DNA of 64,000 bases from VXYL01 sp965200375. GTDB lineage: Bacteria > Pseudomonadota > Gammaproteobacteria > Pseudomonadales > Azotimanducaceae. Shown here piece after piece: positions 43,314-52,395 of this stretch. The first letter of the stretch is position 1. Each line of letters begins with the position of its first letter. The stretch lies in contig OZ241353.1 in assembly GCA_965200375.1 (NCBI GenBank), forward strand, positions 2,108,001-2,172,000. The letters run 5' to 3'. The position numbers and the translations under genes are program-made. Under the pieces are notes generated by a model, which did not search any database, was not told where the DNA came from, and saw only the letters and a list, made by a program, of their open reading frames with translations.

Positions 43314-44521
43314 CGGTAGCCCACCCCCACCGCGGCTCTCACCTCCTCCAGGGTCTCCCGGGCTGCGTCCCGGGCGCGTTCGGAACCCTCGGCGAGAATC
43401 GCTCGCACCAGATCCGGGTTGTTCTCGAACGGCGCAGCGCGTTCGGCGAACGCCGCCTGTTCGCCGTTGATGGCCTCGACGAGGGGCACCTTGCACTCCA
43501 CGCAGCCGATGCCGGCGCTGCGGCATCCTGCGGCCGCCCAGGTTCGGGTATCGTCGTCCGAGTAGATGCGATGCAGGGAGAACACCGGGCACTTGGCCGG
43601 GTCCCCCGGGTCCCCCCGCCGCTGCCGGGCCGGGTCCGTCTGCATGGTGCGCACCTTGCGTTCCACCTCTTGCGGCTCTTCGCGCAGCCCGATGGCGTTC
43701 TGGTAGGACTTGGACATCTTGCGCCCGTCCACGCCCGGCACCGTGGGCGCTTCGGTGAGCAGCTCCTTCGGTTCCGGCAGGATGATGCGGCCGCCGCCGC
43801 CGAGGTAGCCGAGCAGCCGTTCGCGATCGCCGATGGAGAGGTTCTGCTGCTCGCCGAGCAGCGCCTGTGCCCGGCCCAGGGCTTGCGCGTCGCCGCGCTC
43901 GAGGTATTCCCGGCGGGCCTCGCGGTACAGGCGCGCCGCCTTCCGCCCCATCTTCTTCACCGCCTGCTCGGCGTGTTGTTCGAACTGCGGCTCGCGCCCG
44001 AACACGTGGTTGAAGCGCCGCGCCACGGCCCGGGCGAGTTCCAGATGCGCCACCTGGTCGCCGCCCACCGGCACATGCCCGGCGCGGTAGATGAGGATGT
44101 CCGCGGCCTGCAGCAGCGGATAGCCCAGGAAGCCGTAGGTGCCGAGATCCCGATCCGCCAGGTTGGCTTGCTGGTCCTTGTAGCTCGGCACCCGTTCCAG
44201 CCAGCTCAGCGGCGTCACCATGGAGAGCAGCAGATGCAGCTCCGCATGTTCCGGCACCCGGCTTTGCACGAAGATGGTGGCCGCGCTGGCGCTGATGCCG
44301 GCGGCCAGCCAGTCCACCACCATCTCCAACGCCGTGCGCTCCAGCTCCGGGCGTTCGTTGTAGTGGGTGGTGAGGGCGTGGTAGTCCGCCACGAAGAAGA
44401 AGCACTCGTACTGGTGCTGCAGGCGCACCCAGTTCTTCAACGCCCCGTGGTAGTGGCCGAGGTGCATCCGCCCGGTGGGGCGCATGCCCGACAGAACCCG
44501 TTGCTGGGGGTCCGTGCTCAC
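43310..44521 (-). CDS. trpS: Tryptophanyl-tRNA synthetase
   Basis: 403 aa from a GTG. Class I motifs MHLGHYHGALKNW (HIGH-like) and GRKMSKSYQNAI (KMSKS). It is longer than the 334-aa E. coli enzyme and has a cysteine-rich segment (CPVFSLHRIYSDD...AGIGCVECKVPL) typical of a variant TrpRS group. Confidence 0.93.
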   Translation of the reverse strand: MSTDPQQRVLSGMRPTGRMHLGHYHGALKNWVRLQHQYECFFFVADYHALTTHYNERPELERTALEMVVDWLAAGISASAATIFVQSRVPEHAELHLLLSMVTPLSWLERVPSYKDQQANLADRDLGTYGFLGYPLLQAADILIYRAGHVPVGGDQVAHLELARAVARRFNHVFGREPQFEQHAEQAVKKMGRKAARLYREARREYLERGDAQALGRAQALLGEQQNLSIGDRERLLGYLGGGGRIILPEPKELLTEAPTVPGVDGRKMSKSYQNAIGLREEPQEVERKVRTMQTDPARQRRGDPGDPAKCPVFSLHRIYSDDDTRTWAAAGCRSAGIGCVECKVPLVEAINGEQAAFAERAAPFENNPDLVRAILAEGSERARDAARETLEEVRAAVGVGYR

Positions 44522-44556
44522 TGGCGGTTCGGGATGGCGCGAAACGCTTTGGCGGC

Positions 44557-44562
44557 ACTATA
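44557..44562 (-). promoter_or_regulatory. -10 box for trpS-scpAB-rluB
   Basis: TATAGT on the minus strand, about 36 bases before the trpS GTG. Confidence 0.4.
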
Positions 44563-44670
44563 GCAAATGCTCGCCGTGGCGCCGTGGCGCACGGCGCATG
44601 GACGCGTCGCCCGCGCCGTGGCACGATGGCGGTTCGAACACTCGCAGCGGCAGGGCCTGGCGCAGCGCAC

Positions 44671-45810
44671 ATGCCTCTTCCCAAGCCCTTGGAAATGCTC
44701 GGCACTCTGGTGGCCGAACCATCGGTGAGCTGCACGGACCCGAACCGCGACCAGGGCAACCTCGCCGTGCTCGACCACTTGGCGGGTTGGCTCGAAGATC
44801 TGCGCTTCGAGGTGGAACTGCTGCCGCTGCCGGAGCGTCCCGGCAAGGGCAATCTGATCGCCCGACGGGGCGCCGGCCCCGGCGGTCTGGTGCTGGCTGG
44901 CCACGCGGACACGGTGCCCTGCGACGAAGCGCTGTGGCAGGTGGATCCGTTCACGCTCAGCCAGCGCGGCAGCCGCTGCTACGGCCTCGGCGCCTGCGAC
45001 ATGAAGGGCTTCTTCGCCGCGGCACTGCCGGCCGCTGCCCGCCATGCGGACGCCAAGCTGCGCCAGCCGCTCACCATCGTCGCCACCGCGGACGAAGAGA
45101 CCTCCATGGCCGGTGCCCGCCTGCTGCGCGAGCGCGGCCTGCCGAGGGCGAAGGCGGCCGTCGTCGGCGAGCCCACGGGCCTCTGCCCGGTGCGGGCCCA
45201 CAAAGGCGTGGCGATGCTCTCCATCGCGGTGCGCGGCGCCTCCGGACACTCCTCCAATCCCGCCCTGGGCGACAACGCCCTGGAAGCGATGCAGCGGGTG
45301 ATGGGCGCGTTGCTCGCGTTCCGCGACGAGCTCGGTCGCCGCTACGCCAATCCCGCGTTCGAGGTGGCGGTGCCGACCCTCAACCTCGGCTGCCTGCGGG
45401 CCGGCGACAACCCCAACCGCATTTGCGGGCACGCCGAGTTGCAGATAGATCTGCGCCTGCTGCCAGGCATGGACACGCCCGCCGTGATCGACGACATGCG
45501 CGCCCGGGTGCAGGCGGCGAGCGGCGCCACGCCGGCCACGGTGGCGACGAAGTTCCAGCCCGTGGCGCCGTACGAGACGCCGGCGGACGGAGCGCTGGTG
45601 CGAACCCTGGAAGCGCTCTCCGGGCAGTCGGCGCGTACCGTGGCCTTCGGCACCGAGGCGCCGTTCTACCAAGCGCTGGGAATGGAGACCGTGGTGTTCG
45701 GCGCCGGCTCCATCGATCAGGCGCATCAGCCGGACGAGTTCCTGGACGTCGGCCAGCTGCAGCTGGCGCAGGATGCGCTGGCGGCCGTGATCGCCGAGTA
45801 CTGCCTGTAG
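44671..45810 (+). CDS. argE: Acetylornithine deacetylase
   Basis: 379 aa from the ATG giving PLPKPLEMLGTLVAEPSVS; the frame is open further upstream but that sequence is not protein-like. M20 metallopeptidase motifs: LAGHADTVPCD (zinc His and catalytic Asp), GACDMKGFFA (bridging Asp), TADEETSMAGA (catalytic Glu pair) and the dimerisation domain (RGASGHSSNPALGDNA). ArgE-type spacing is kept; the enzyme releases ornithine from N-acetylornithine. Confidence 0.88.
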   Translation: MPLPKPLEMLGTLVAEPSVSCTDPNRDQGNLAVLDHLAGWLEDLRFEVELLPLPERPGKGNLIARRGAGPGGLVLAGHADTVPCDEALWQVDPFTLSQRGSRCYGLGACDMKGFFAAALPAAARHADAKLRQPLTIVATADEETSMAGARLLRERGLPRAKAAVVGEPTGLCPVRAHKGVAMLSIAVRGASGHSSNPALGDNALEAMQRVMGALLAFRDELGRRYANPAFEVAVPTLNLGCLRAGDNPNRICGHAELQIDLRLLPGMDTPAVIDDMRARVQAASGATPATVATKFQPVAPYETPADGALVRTLEALSGQSARTVAFGTEAPFYQALGMETVVFGAGSIDQAHQPDEFLDVGQLQLAQDALAAVIAEYCL

Positions 45811-45876
45811 CGCCAGGACCGTCCGCATCAAACGCGACAACAGATCGCACCAGCCAAGCAAGGACAAGGAGAGCCA

Positions 45877-46380
45877 TTGGACACCCGCAACGAAAGGCCC
45901 CACAGCCTCGACAGGCACTACCGGGAAGTGGTGCTGCCCTACCAGGAGCTCCGCGACCAGCTGATCGATGTCCTCGCGGACCAGGACCTCGCGTTCCAGC
46001 CGGGCGGCGACAACCTCACCCTGGGCGGCCTGTTCGCCCGCTTGGCGGCGACCGAGCAGGCATACGCCGATTCCTTCCGGACCTTCGCCGCCAAGTTCGA
46101 GTTCAATCCGCCGGAAGCGGGCGCGACGGCCAGCGTGGCAGCCCTCAAGGCGCTCTTCGCGAGCACGGACGCCGCCTTCCAAGCCGCGTTGTCCGGGGTT
46201 TCCAACGCCGACGCGGCGGATCGGCCCGTCGACCGTGGCGGCGGCCACAAGCTGCCGGTGTTTCTGCACTTGGACGTGTATCGGGAAGCGCTGATGCTGT
46301 TCTGCGGCAAGGCGAGCGTGTACCTCGCCATGATGGGCAGGCAGCCGCCCGGCAAGTGGCGTTCCTGGATCTGGCTCTAG
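45877..46380 (+). CDS. DinB-like four-helix protein
   Basis: 167 aa from a TTG preceded by AGGAG. Helical protein with LDRHYREVVLPYQELRDQLI and LFARLAATEQAYADSF, consistent with the DinB/YfiT metal-dependent fold, though the usual metal-binding His triad is not obvious. C-terminus GKWRSWIWL. It lies between argE and ilvD; role unknown. Confidence 0.5.
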   Translation: MDTRNERPHSLDRHYREVVLPYQELRDQLIDVLADQDLAFQPGGDNLTLGGLFARLAATEQAYADSFRTFAAKFEFNPPEAGATASVAALKALFASTDAAFQAALSGVSNADAADRPVDRGGGHKLPVFLHLDVYREALMLFCGKASVYLAMMGRQPPGKWRSWIWL

Positions 46381-46513
46381 GCCGACGGCCCTCCCGACAT
46401 CCCCCGTTCCTCCTCGCTGCCGCTGTACGACTACGAACGCAACGCCAAGGTGCTGGCGAAGGCGCTCCCGGAGCGAACCAGCAGCAACCGCCAGCCAAGG
46501 GAGTTCCCAGCCC

Positions 46514-48190
46514 ATGACCGAAACCAGACGCCCCTACTCGTCCGTCGTCGTCGACGGCGTGGAGCAGGCGCCGAGCCGCGCCATGCTCTATCCCGTGGGC
46601 TTCAAGCGCGAGGACTTCGCCAAGGCGCAGGTGGGCATCGCCTCCACCTGGTCCATGGTGACGCCCTGCAACATGCACATCGACGGCTTGGCGGACGCCG
46701 CCGCCCTGGGCGCCGACGAGGCCGGCGCCAAGAGCGTGGTGTTCAACACCATCACCGTCTCCGACGGCATCTCCATGGGCACGCCGGGGATGCGCTACTC
46801 GCTGGTCTCCCGGGAGGTGATAGCGGACTCCATCGAGACCGTGGTGGGCGCCCAGGGGTTCGACGGCGTAGTGGCCATCGGCGGCTGCGACAAGAACATG
46901 CCCGCCTGCGCCATGGCCCTGGCGCGGCTGGATCGCCCCGGCGTCTTCGTGTACGGCGGCACCATCCGCACCGGCGCCGAACGGCGGGACATCATCTCCG
47001 TGTTCGAGGCGGTGGGCGGCCACGCCGCCGGCACGGTGAGCGACGAGCAACTGCTCGCGGTGGAGCAGACGGCCATCCCGGGCCCCGGTTCCTGCGCTGG
47101 CATGTACACCGCCAACAGCATGGCGTCCGCCATCGAGGCGATGGGCCTGTCGCTGCCGAACTCCTCCGCCCAGGAGGCCGTGAGCCAGCGCAAGCGCGAC
47201 GACGCCTATCGGGCCGGCGCCGCCGCCGCCCGCCTGGTGCAGGCCGGCATCAAGCCCTCGGACATCCTCTGCATCGAAGCGTTCGAGAACGCCATCGCCG
47301 TGGTGACGGCGCTCGAAGGTTCCACCAACGCCGTGCTGCACCTCCTGGCCATCGCCAGCGCCGCCGGCGTGGATCTCTCGCTGGACGACTTCGCCCGGGT
47401 CGGCGCCCGGGTGCCGGTGCTGGCGGACATGCGCCCGGCCGGCAACTACGCGATGTCCGAACTCATCGCCATCGGCGGCATCAGGCCGCTGATGAAGACC
47501 CTGCTGGACGCTGGCCTGCTGCACGGCGGCTGCCTCACCGTCACCGGCAGGACGCTGGCGGAGGACCTCGCGGACGCGGCCCCCTATCCCGAAGGCCAGC
47601 GCATCATCCGCCCCCTCGACGATCCCATCAAGCCGGAAGGCCACCTGGTGATCCTGCGCGGCAATCTGGCGCCGGAGGGCGCGGTGGCGAAGATCACCGG
47701 CCAAGAGGGCCTGCGTTTCACCGGCACGGCTAGGGTATTCCACGGCGAGGAAGCCGGCATGGCCGCCATCATGGACGGCACGGTGGGCAAGGGCGACGTG
47801 GCGGTGATCCGCTACGAAGGCCCGAGGGGCGGCCCCGGCATGAGGGAGATGCTGAGCCCCACCAGCGCCATCAACGGCCGGGGGCTGTCGGCGGACGTGG
47901 CGCTGCTGACCGACGGCCGTTTCTCCGGCGGCTCCCACGGCTTCGTGATCGGCCACGTGACTCCGGAGGCCTACGAAGGCGGCCCCATCGCCCTGGTGGA
48001 AGACGGCGACACCATCACGGTGGACGCCCAGGCGCGGGAGATCAATCTCGCTGTCGACAATGCCGAGCTGGCGGCCCGCAGGTCCCGTTGGCGACGGCCA
48101 GCGCCCTACGCCACCCGGGGGACCCTCGCCAAGTACGCGAAGCTGGTCTCCTCCGCTTCCGAGGGAGCGGTGACGGATCGGCACCTGTAG
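46514..48190 (+). CDS. ilvD: Dihydroxy-acid dehydratase
   Basis: 558 aa. It forms the 2-keto acids of valine and isoleucine synthesis. The three cluster cysteines appear in TPCNMHIDGLA, AIGGCDKNMPACAMAL and GPGSCAGMYTANSM. The C-terminus has LTDGRFSGGSHGFVIGHVTPEA, which holds the active-site serine region. Length is normal for the shorter IlvD class. Confidence 0.95.
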   Translation: MTETRRPYSSVVVDGVEQAPSRAMLYPVGFKREDFAKAQVGIASTWSMVTPCNMHIDGLADAAALGADEAGAKSVVFNTITVSDGISMGTPGMRYSLVSREVIADSIETVVGAQGFDGVVAIGGCDKNMPACAMALARLDRPGVFVYGGTIRTGAERRDIISVFEAVGGHAAGTVSDEQLLAVEQTAIPGPGSCAGMYTANSMASAIEAMGLSLPNSSAQEAVSQRKRDDAYRAGAAAARLVQAGIKPSDILCIEAFENAIAVVTALEGSTNAVLHLLAIASAAGVDLSLDDFARVGARVPVLADMRPAGNYAMSELIAIGGIRPLMKTLLDAGLLHGGCLTVTGRTLAEDLADAAPYPEGQRIIRPLDDPIKPEGHLVILRGNLAPEGAVAKITGQEGLRFTGTARVFHGEEAGMAAIMDGTVGKGDVAVIRYEGPRGGPGMREMLSPTSAINGRGLSADVALLTDGRFSGGSHGFVIGHVTPEAYEGGPIALVEDGDTITVDAQAREINLAVDNAELAARRSRWRRPAPYATRGTLAKYAKLVSSASEGAVTDRHL

Positions 48191-48223
48191 CGGCGACGCG
48201 CGCTGGCGAGAGGCCAGCGCGGC

Positions 48224-49399
48224 TCAAGGCACGGCCGTCGGGTCCACGTCCGCCTCGTAGTCCACGCCCTCGAGACCGAAGCCGAACAGCGCCAGGAACT
48301 CCTCTCGGAAGGCGGCGAGGTCGCTCAGCTCGTGGACGCTGCCGGTGTCGATGGCCTGCCACCGGCGCCGCACCTCGGCCTGCACGGCGTCCGCCAGCTC
48401 CCGGCGATCCGCCCGCAGCCGCCCGGCTTCATCCCGGGGCAGCGCGTCGCCGTACAGGCCGTCCCGGAACAGCCGGTGGATGTGCTCGATGCAGGCTTCG
48501 TGGCTGCCTTGCTCGCGCATCACGCGGAACAGAATGGACATGTAGAGCGGCACCACCGGAATGGCCGTGCTGGCCTGGCTGACGATGGCCTTCAGCACGG
48601 CGACCTCGGCGCGTCCGCCGATGTCCGCCAGGCGCTCCGTGATCGCGCTGGCGGCGCGGTCCACGTCCGCCTTCGCCCGGCCGAGGGTGCCGTCTCGGTA
48701 GATGCGAGCGGTGAGATCGCTGCCGAGGTAGGAGAACGCGACGGTTCGGAAGCCGTCGGCCAGCAGATCCGCTTGGCGCAGGGCGTCGATCCAGTATTCC
48801 CAGTCCTCGCCGCCCATCACCTGCACCGTGGCCGCGGCTTCGGCCTCGGTGGCCGGTTCGAGCACGATTTCCTGCACTTCGCCCCGTTGCACGTCCAGGT
48901 TCTTGACCGCCAGCGGCGCGCCCAGCGGCTTGATGGCGGACCGAAACGTCTCGCCGGTGCGCGGGTGGGTACGCACCGGCGAGGCGAGGCTGTAGACCAG
49001 CAGGTCGACCTGGCCGAAGGACGTCCGGACCGCCTCGACCACCTCCTGGCGCATGGCATCGCCGAAGGCGTCGCCGTCGAAGGTGCGGGCCAGCAGGCCC
49101 CGTTCGGCTGCTGCGGCCTCGAACGCCCGGTTGTTGTACCAGCCAGCGGTGGCGGTGCGCTTCGGCGTCGGCGCCTTTTCGAAGGAGACGCCGATGGTGG
49201 CGGCGCCGCAACCGAAGCCGGCGACGATGCGGGAGGCGAGGCCGAAGCCGCCGGAGCAGCCGATCACGAGGGCGCTCCTGGCGCCGGCAACGGGCCCTTG
49301 GCGCAAGACGTCGGCGACTTGGCGCTCCACGTTGGCGCGGCAGCCAGCGGGGTGCGCGGTGGTGCAGATGAAGCCGCGAATGCGAGGCTTGACGATCAC
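48224..49399 (-). CDS. fabV: Enoyl-ACP/trans-2-enoyl-CoA reductase FabV
   Basis: 391 aa from a GTG. It is an NADH-dependent reductase, the triclosan-tolerant type. N-terminus IVKPRIRGFICTTAHPAGC is standard. Rossmann motif VIGCSGGFGLASRI; the active-site Y-x8-K is RIYRDGTLGRAK. VAFSYLGSDLT replaces the more usual YSYIG, one small deviation. No fabI is visible in the window. A TAGAAT sequence (49427-49432) on the minus strand may be its -10 box. Confidence 0.93.
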   Translation of the reverse strand: MIVKPRIRGFICTTAHPAGCRANVERQVADVLRQGPVAGARSALVIGCSGGFGLASRIVAGFGCGAATIGVSFEKAPTPKRTATAGWYNNRAFEAAAAERGLLARTFDGDAFGDAMRQEVVEAVRTSFGQVDLLVYSLASPVRTHPRTGETFRSAIKPLGAPLAVKNLDVQRGEVQEIVLEPATEAEAAATVQVMGGEDWEYWIDALRQADLLADGFRTVAFSYLGSDLTARIYRDGTLGRAKADVDRAASAITERLADIGGRAEVAVLKAIVSQASTAIPVVPLYMSILFRVMREQGSHEACIEHIHRLFRDGLYGDALPRDEAGRLRADRRELADAVQAEVRRRWQAIDTGSVHELSDLAAFREEFLALFGFGLEGVDYEADVDPTAVP

Positions 49400-49550
49400 G
49401 CGGATGGCCGGCAGCAGGGGCGGTTGATTCTAACGGCAGCGGGCAAGGGCGGACGCAGCCATACCGGAGAGGTCCAGAGAGGGTCCAGAGAGCGCCCAAG
49501 AAGCCCTTGCGTTCGCGCTTGGCACGTCGGTTGGCGGCGGTTCGCTCGGC

Positions 49551-50522
49551 TTGGGTATGATTTCGCTCCTCACTGTACCGAGGGCCTGGCCATTGGCTGC
49601 ATCGAACCCAACCAGCGCCGAGAACGCCGAGAACGGCGCCGGGAGAGGCGTCGTGGACGTCTACGGGGAGCGCGTCGTGCTGCCCGAGCTCGACGGCTGG
49701 CTGCGGGCCATCGACGAGCAGGGCTACGTCGTCGTTCCGGATTGGCTGGATGCCGAGCGCACCCGCCGCCTGCGGGACGACCTGCGGCGCGACGTGAATC
49801 CCGTGCGCGAGCTGCTGCCGCCGGACCGCATGACGGTGCGCGCCCACAACCTGCTCGCCAAGACCCGCTGCGTGGACGATCTGGTGTGCGACCTGCGCAT
49901 GCTGGCCCTCGTCCAGGGCGTGCTCGGCGACCGCGTGCAGATTTCCGCCGCGGTGCTGTTCGACCTGCTGCCCGGCGCCAAGGCCCAGCCGCTGCACCAG
50001 GACGACAGCCTGTGGCCGATACCGCGGCCGCACCGGGCCTTCCTGATGAACACGGTGATCGCCGTGGAGGACTTCACCAAGGCCAACGGCGCCACCCATC
50101 TGGTGCCCCGCTCGCACCTGTGGCACGACCAGCCGGTGCGCCAGCCGCCGGAGGTGGAAACCGTGCAGATCGAGATGAAGGCGGGCTCGCTGGTGGGCTG
50201 GACCGGTGCCATGTGGCACGGCGGCGGCGCCAACACCACCCAGGAGAGCCGCATGGCGGTGAACCTGAACTTCAACCTCGCCTTCCTGCGCCAGCAGGAG
50301 AACCAGTACATCGGCGTGCCCCGGGAGGAAGTGGCCAAGATGCCGCGCCGCCTGCAGCGGGTGCTCGGCTACCAGGGCGGCTACTCCGCGGCGGGGCCAG
50401 GCATGGTGGACTTGCGGGATCCGCTGCTGATGATGGACAAGGTCCGCTTCGGCTACGACGTGAACGGCCCCGGCTTTCCAAGGCTGGACACCAAGCCGGA
50501 GCCGCTGCGGACCCGGGACTAA
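49551..50522 (+). CDS. Phytanoyl-CoA dioxygenase family (PhyH) oxygenase
   Basis: 323 aa; the first 30 residues may not be translated and a later GTG is plausible. Fe(II)/2-oxoglutarate oxygenase with the facial triad H-x-D in AQPLHQDDSLW and the distal histidine in GAMWHGGGANTT, followed by an arginine for 2-oxoglutarate (ESRMAVNLNFNL). Substrates in this family range from CoA esters to small metabolites; none can be assigned. Confidence 0.8.
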   Translation: MGMISLLTVPRAWPLAASNPTSAENAENGAGRGVVDVYGERVVLPELDGWLRAIDEQGYVVVPDWLDAERTRRLRDDLRRDVNPVRELLPPDRMTVRAHNLLAKTRCVDDLVCDLRMLALVQGVLGDRVQISAAVLFDLLPGAKAQPLHQDDSLWPIPRPHRAFLMNTVIAVEDFTKANGATHLVPRSHLWHDQPVRQPPEVETVQIEMKAGSLVGWTGAMWHGGGANTTQESRMAVNLNFNLAFLRQQENQYIGVPREEVAKMPRRLQRVLGYQGGYSAAGPGMVDLRDPLLMMDKVRFGYDVNGPGFPRLDTKPEPLRTRD

Positions 50523-50610
50523 AACACCATGCGCCTGCTCCGCCACACGACACGCGAAAAAAGGCGCCATTTGGGTGTTGCCAGCGCAGTGCCGCAAGCG
50601 CTATGGTGCC

Positions 50611-50694
50611 CTACTGCCAGACCCGCATTGGACTGATGGTCCGGATCGGCACCCGTGCCAGCTCGTCCGTCATTGCAATCGGGTTGGCCCACTT
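50611..50694 (-). repeat. Family B repeat, copy 3, with micro-ORF
   Basis: About 84 bp directly before tRNA-Arg. The CTAG ends are degraded (CTAC and ACTT), but the core GGTCCGGATCGGCACCCGTG is intact. The micro-ORF on the minus strand runs from ATG at 50673 to TAG at 50611 (MTDELARVPIRTISPM, then RVWQ). Confidence 0.75.
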
Positions 50695-50696
50695 AC

Positions 50697-50773
50697 GCTC
50701 CGATGGCCAAACTGGACAAGGCATCAGCCTACGAAGCTGGGGATTGCAGGTTCGAATCCTGCTCGGAGCGCCA
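50697..50773 (+). tRNA. tRNA-Arg (anticodon ACG)
   Basis: 77 nt with encoded CCA. Acceptor GCTCCGA pairs with TCGGAGC; the anticodon loop is CTACGAA (ACG, reading CGU/CGC via inosine); T-arm GCAGGTTCGAATCCTGC. The anticodon stem has one T-G pair at its base. Confidence 0.92.
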
Positions 50774-50840
50774 AACGCGGCCTCGGTGGGGTGACGGCGA
50801 TCCGCATGCGCTCCGTGGACCCTGCCGACGCGACTCCTGC

Positions 50841-50931
50841 GGAGAGGTGGCCGAGCGGCTGAAGGCGCTCCCCTGCTAAGGGAGTATGGGCCAAAAGCCC
50901 ATCGAGGGTTCGAATCCCTCCCTCTCCGCCA
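50841..50931 (+). tRNA. tRNA-Ser (anticodon GCT)
   Basis: 91 nt class II tRNA with a long variable arm (ATGGGCC-AAAA-GCCCAT) and encoded CCA. Acceptor GGAGAGG pairs with CCTCTCC; the anticodon loop is CTGCTAA (GCT, reading AGC/AGU). Confidence 0.95.
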
Positions 50932-51423
50932 CTCGGCATCCTTGCCATAGCGGTCTTCCATAATACTGGCGGTGTTCCGGCGACTGGCAGCCGTCCAGGC
51001 CGCTCGGCGTTCCATCGCAAGTCGCTGATTACAAGAATAGAAGTTCAAAAGTTCCGGTTTCTTGCGCCACAAGCGTTGACTCCCCCCCCCCCCCCCCCGT
51101 GGTTGGATACGTCCGACAACTGCCGGGAGTTCAACGATGGCGGACAACGACTATCGACCAAGCAGGTGGCGGTTTGGAATCCGCCGCGGCTTCGCAAGGT
51201 CACTTCTACCATCACAGAGAGCGGTACAAGAACGTGATCCCCCGTTTTGAAGGTGGCGCGAATCCACCCACCAGCACAGGAAGCCCAAACGCAAGATATC
51301 GAATGCCGACTTCCGGCGAAGTCCAGGACCGCCCCTTCTAAATCGTTGCCGCAGTAGGCAAGGCCAGTGCCGCTCGCCGCGGCGACTTGCAGAACGCCGC
51401 GGCAAGTTGCCGGCCGCCACCCG
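50932..51423. other. Unassigned low-GC patch downstream of tRNA-Ser
   Basis: About 490 bases with lower GC than anywhere else in the window (for example AAGAATAGAAGTTCAAAAG near 51033) and a 17-C run. A plus-strand frame at 51099-51341 (80 codons, HFYHHRERYKNVIPRFEG) has no recognised family. The 3' end of a tRNA gene is a common integration site, so this may be debris of an inserted element. Confidence 0.5.
51082..51098 (+). repeat. Run of 17 cytosines
   Basis: An uninterrupted C17 homopolymer in the unassigned patch. No flanking gene whose frame or promoter spacing it would change is evident. Confidence 0.9.
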
Positions 51424-52344
51424 CTACGGCCGCGCCAACATCATGCCGCCGACGATCATGGCCAGCGCCAGCACCGCGCTCGGGTGGACTGCCTCCCCCA
51501 GCACCGTCGCCACCAGCAGCAGCGACAGGAACGGCGACAAGAAGATCAGCTGGCCGATGCGCGCCGCCCGGGCGGTGAGCGCCAGCGCCCGCTGCCACAG
51601 CAGAAACGCGACGCCGATCTCCACCAGCCCCACCCAGGCGCCGTAGCCGAGGGTCGGCAGCGCCCAGGGCGGCAGCCCGGCCGTGGCGTGGCACAGGACG
51701 CCGACGATCGGCGTCGCCAGCCCGAAGCCGTACAGCATGAGCGGCACCGGCGGGATGCGAAGGCGCACCGTCGCCAGCCAGTAGAGCGCCCACAGCAGCG
51801 TGCTCGCCAGAGCCAGCAGCACGCCGACGCCGTCGAAGCGGCCGAGGCCCGTGGGCTGGCCCTGGGTGAGCAGCACCACCACGCCGGCGTACCCCAGCAG
51901 CACGCCAAGCCAGCCGCGTCGCGTCGGCCGCTGCCCCAGGATCGGGATCGCCAGCACTGCTAGAGCGATGGCCCAGGTGTAGTTGAGCGGCTGCGCGATC
52001 TGCGCCGGCAGCCGGTCGTAGGCCTCGAACAGCAGCAGGTAGTACGCCAGCGGATTGACGAGGCCGAGGCCGAGGGCCTGCCAGCGCTGGGCCGGCGTCA
52101 GCCGCGCCGGCGCGAAGCAGCGCACGACGCCGAAGAAGACCAGCGCCACCACGCAGCCGGCGAACAGCAGCTGCACCGGCGCCAGCTCTTCGAGCCCCAG
52201 CTTGAAGCCGGTGGCGACCGTGGACCAGAGCAGAACGCTGCCGAGGCCGTAGGCCAGTGCCCGGCGCTCCCTCGCCCGGGCGGCCACCGGCCCCGGGGCA
52301 GATGCCCCAGACGCCCCCGAGAATGTGGCAGAGCGAGCGTTCAC
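51424..52344 (-). CDS. EamA/DMT-family transporter
   Basis: 306 aa with ten hydrophobic segments in two EamA halves (residues about 30-165 and 175-306). VLLWSTVATGFKLGLEELAP and the later ALYWLATVRLRI and IEIG-like LVEIGVAFLLWQRAL are typical. Probably exports a metabolite or amino acid; substrate unknown. It lies next to an FNR-type reductase gene on the same strand. Confidence 0.82.
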   Translation of the reverse strand: MNARSATFSGASGASAPGPVAARARERRALAYGLGSVLLWSTVATGFKLGLEELAPVQLLFAGCVVALVFFGVVRCFAPARLTPAQRWQALGLGLVNPLAYYLLLFEAYDRLPAQIAQPLNYTWAIALAVLAIPILGQRPTRRGWLGVLLGYAGVVVLLTQGQPTGLGRFDGVGVLLALASTLLWALYWLATVRLRIPPVPLMLYGFGLATPIVGVLCHATAGLPPWALPTLGYGAWVGLVEIGVAFLLWQRALALTARAARIGQLIFLSPFLSLLLVATVLGEAVHPSAVLALAMIVGGMMLARP

Positions 52345-52395
52345 TCCGCTGTCAGAAGCAGCGCCGCGAGGGCCGCAGCCGTGCGGGCGGGGCCG

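Noticed and set aside
49551..50522. Specific substrate (for example ectoine or phytanoyl-CoA) for the PhyH-like enzyme
   Set aside because: Only generic oxygenase residues are visible and no biosynthetic neighbours support a substrate.
50724..51147. Minus-strand proteins containing RDSNPRWAFG-like and GIRTLDGLL-like segments
   Set aside because: These are antisense translations of the tRNA-Ser and tRNA-Arg genes, a common annotation artefact.
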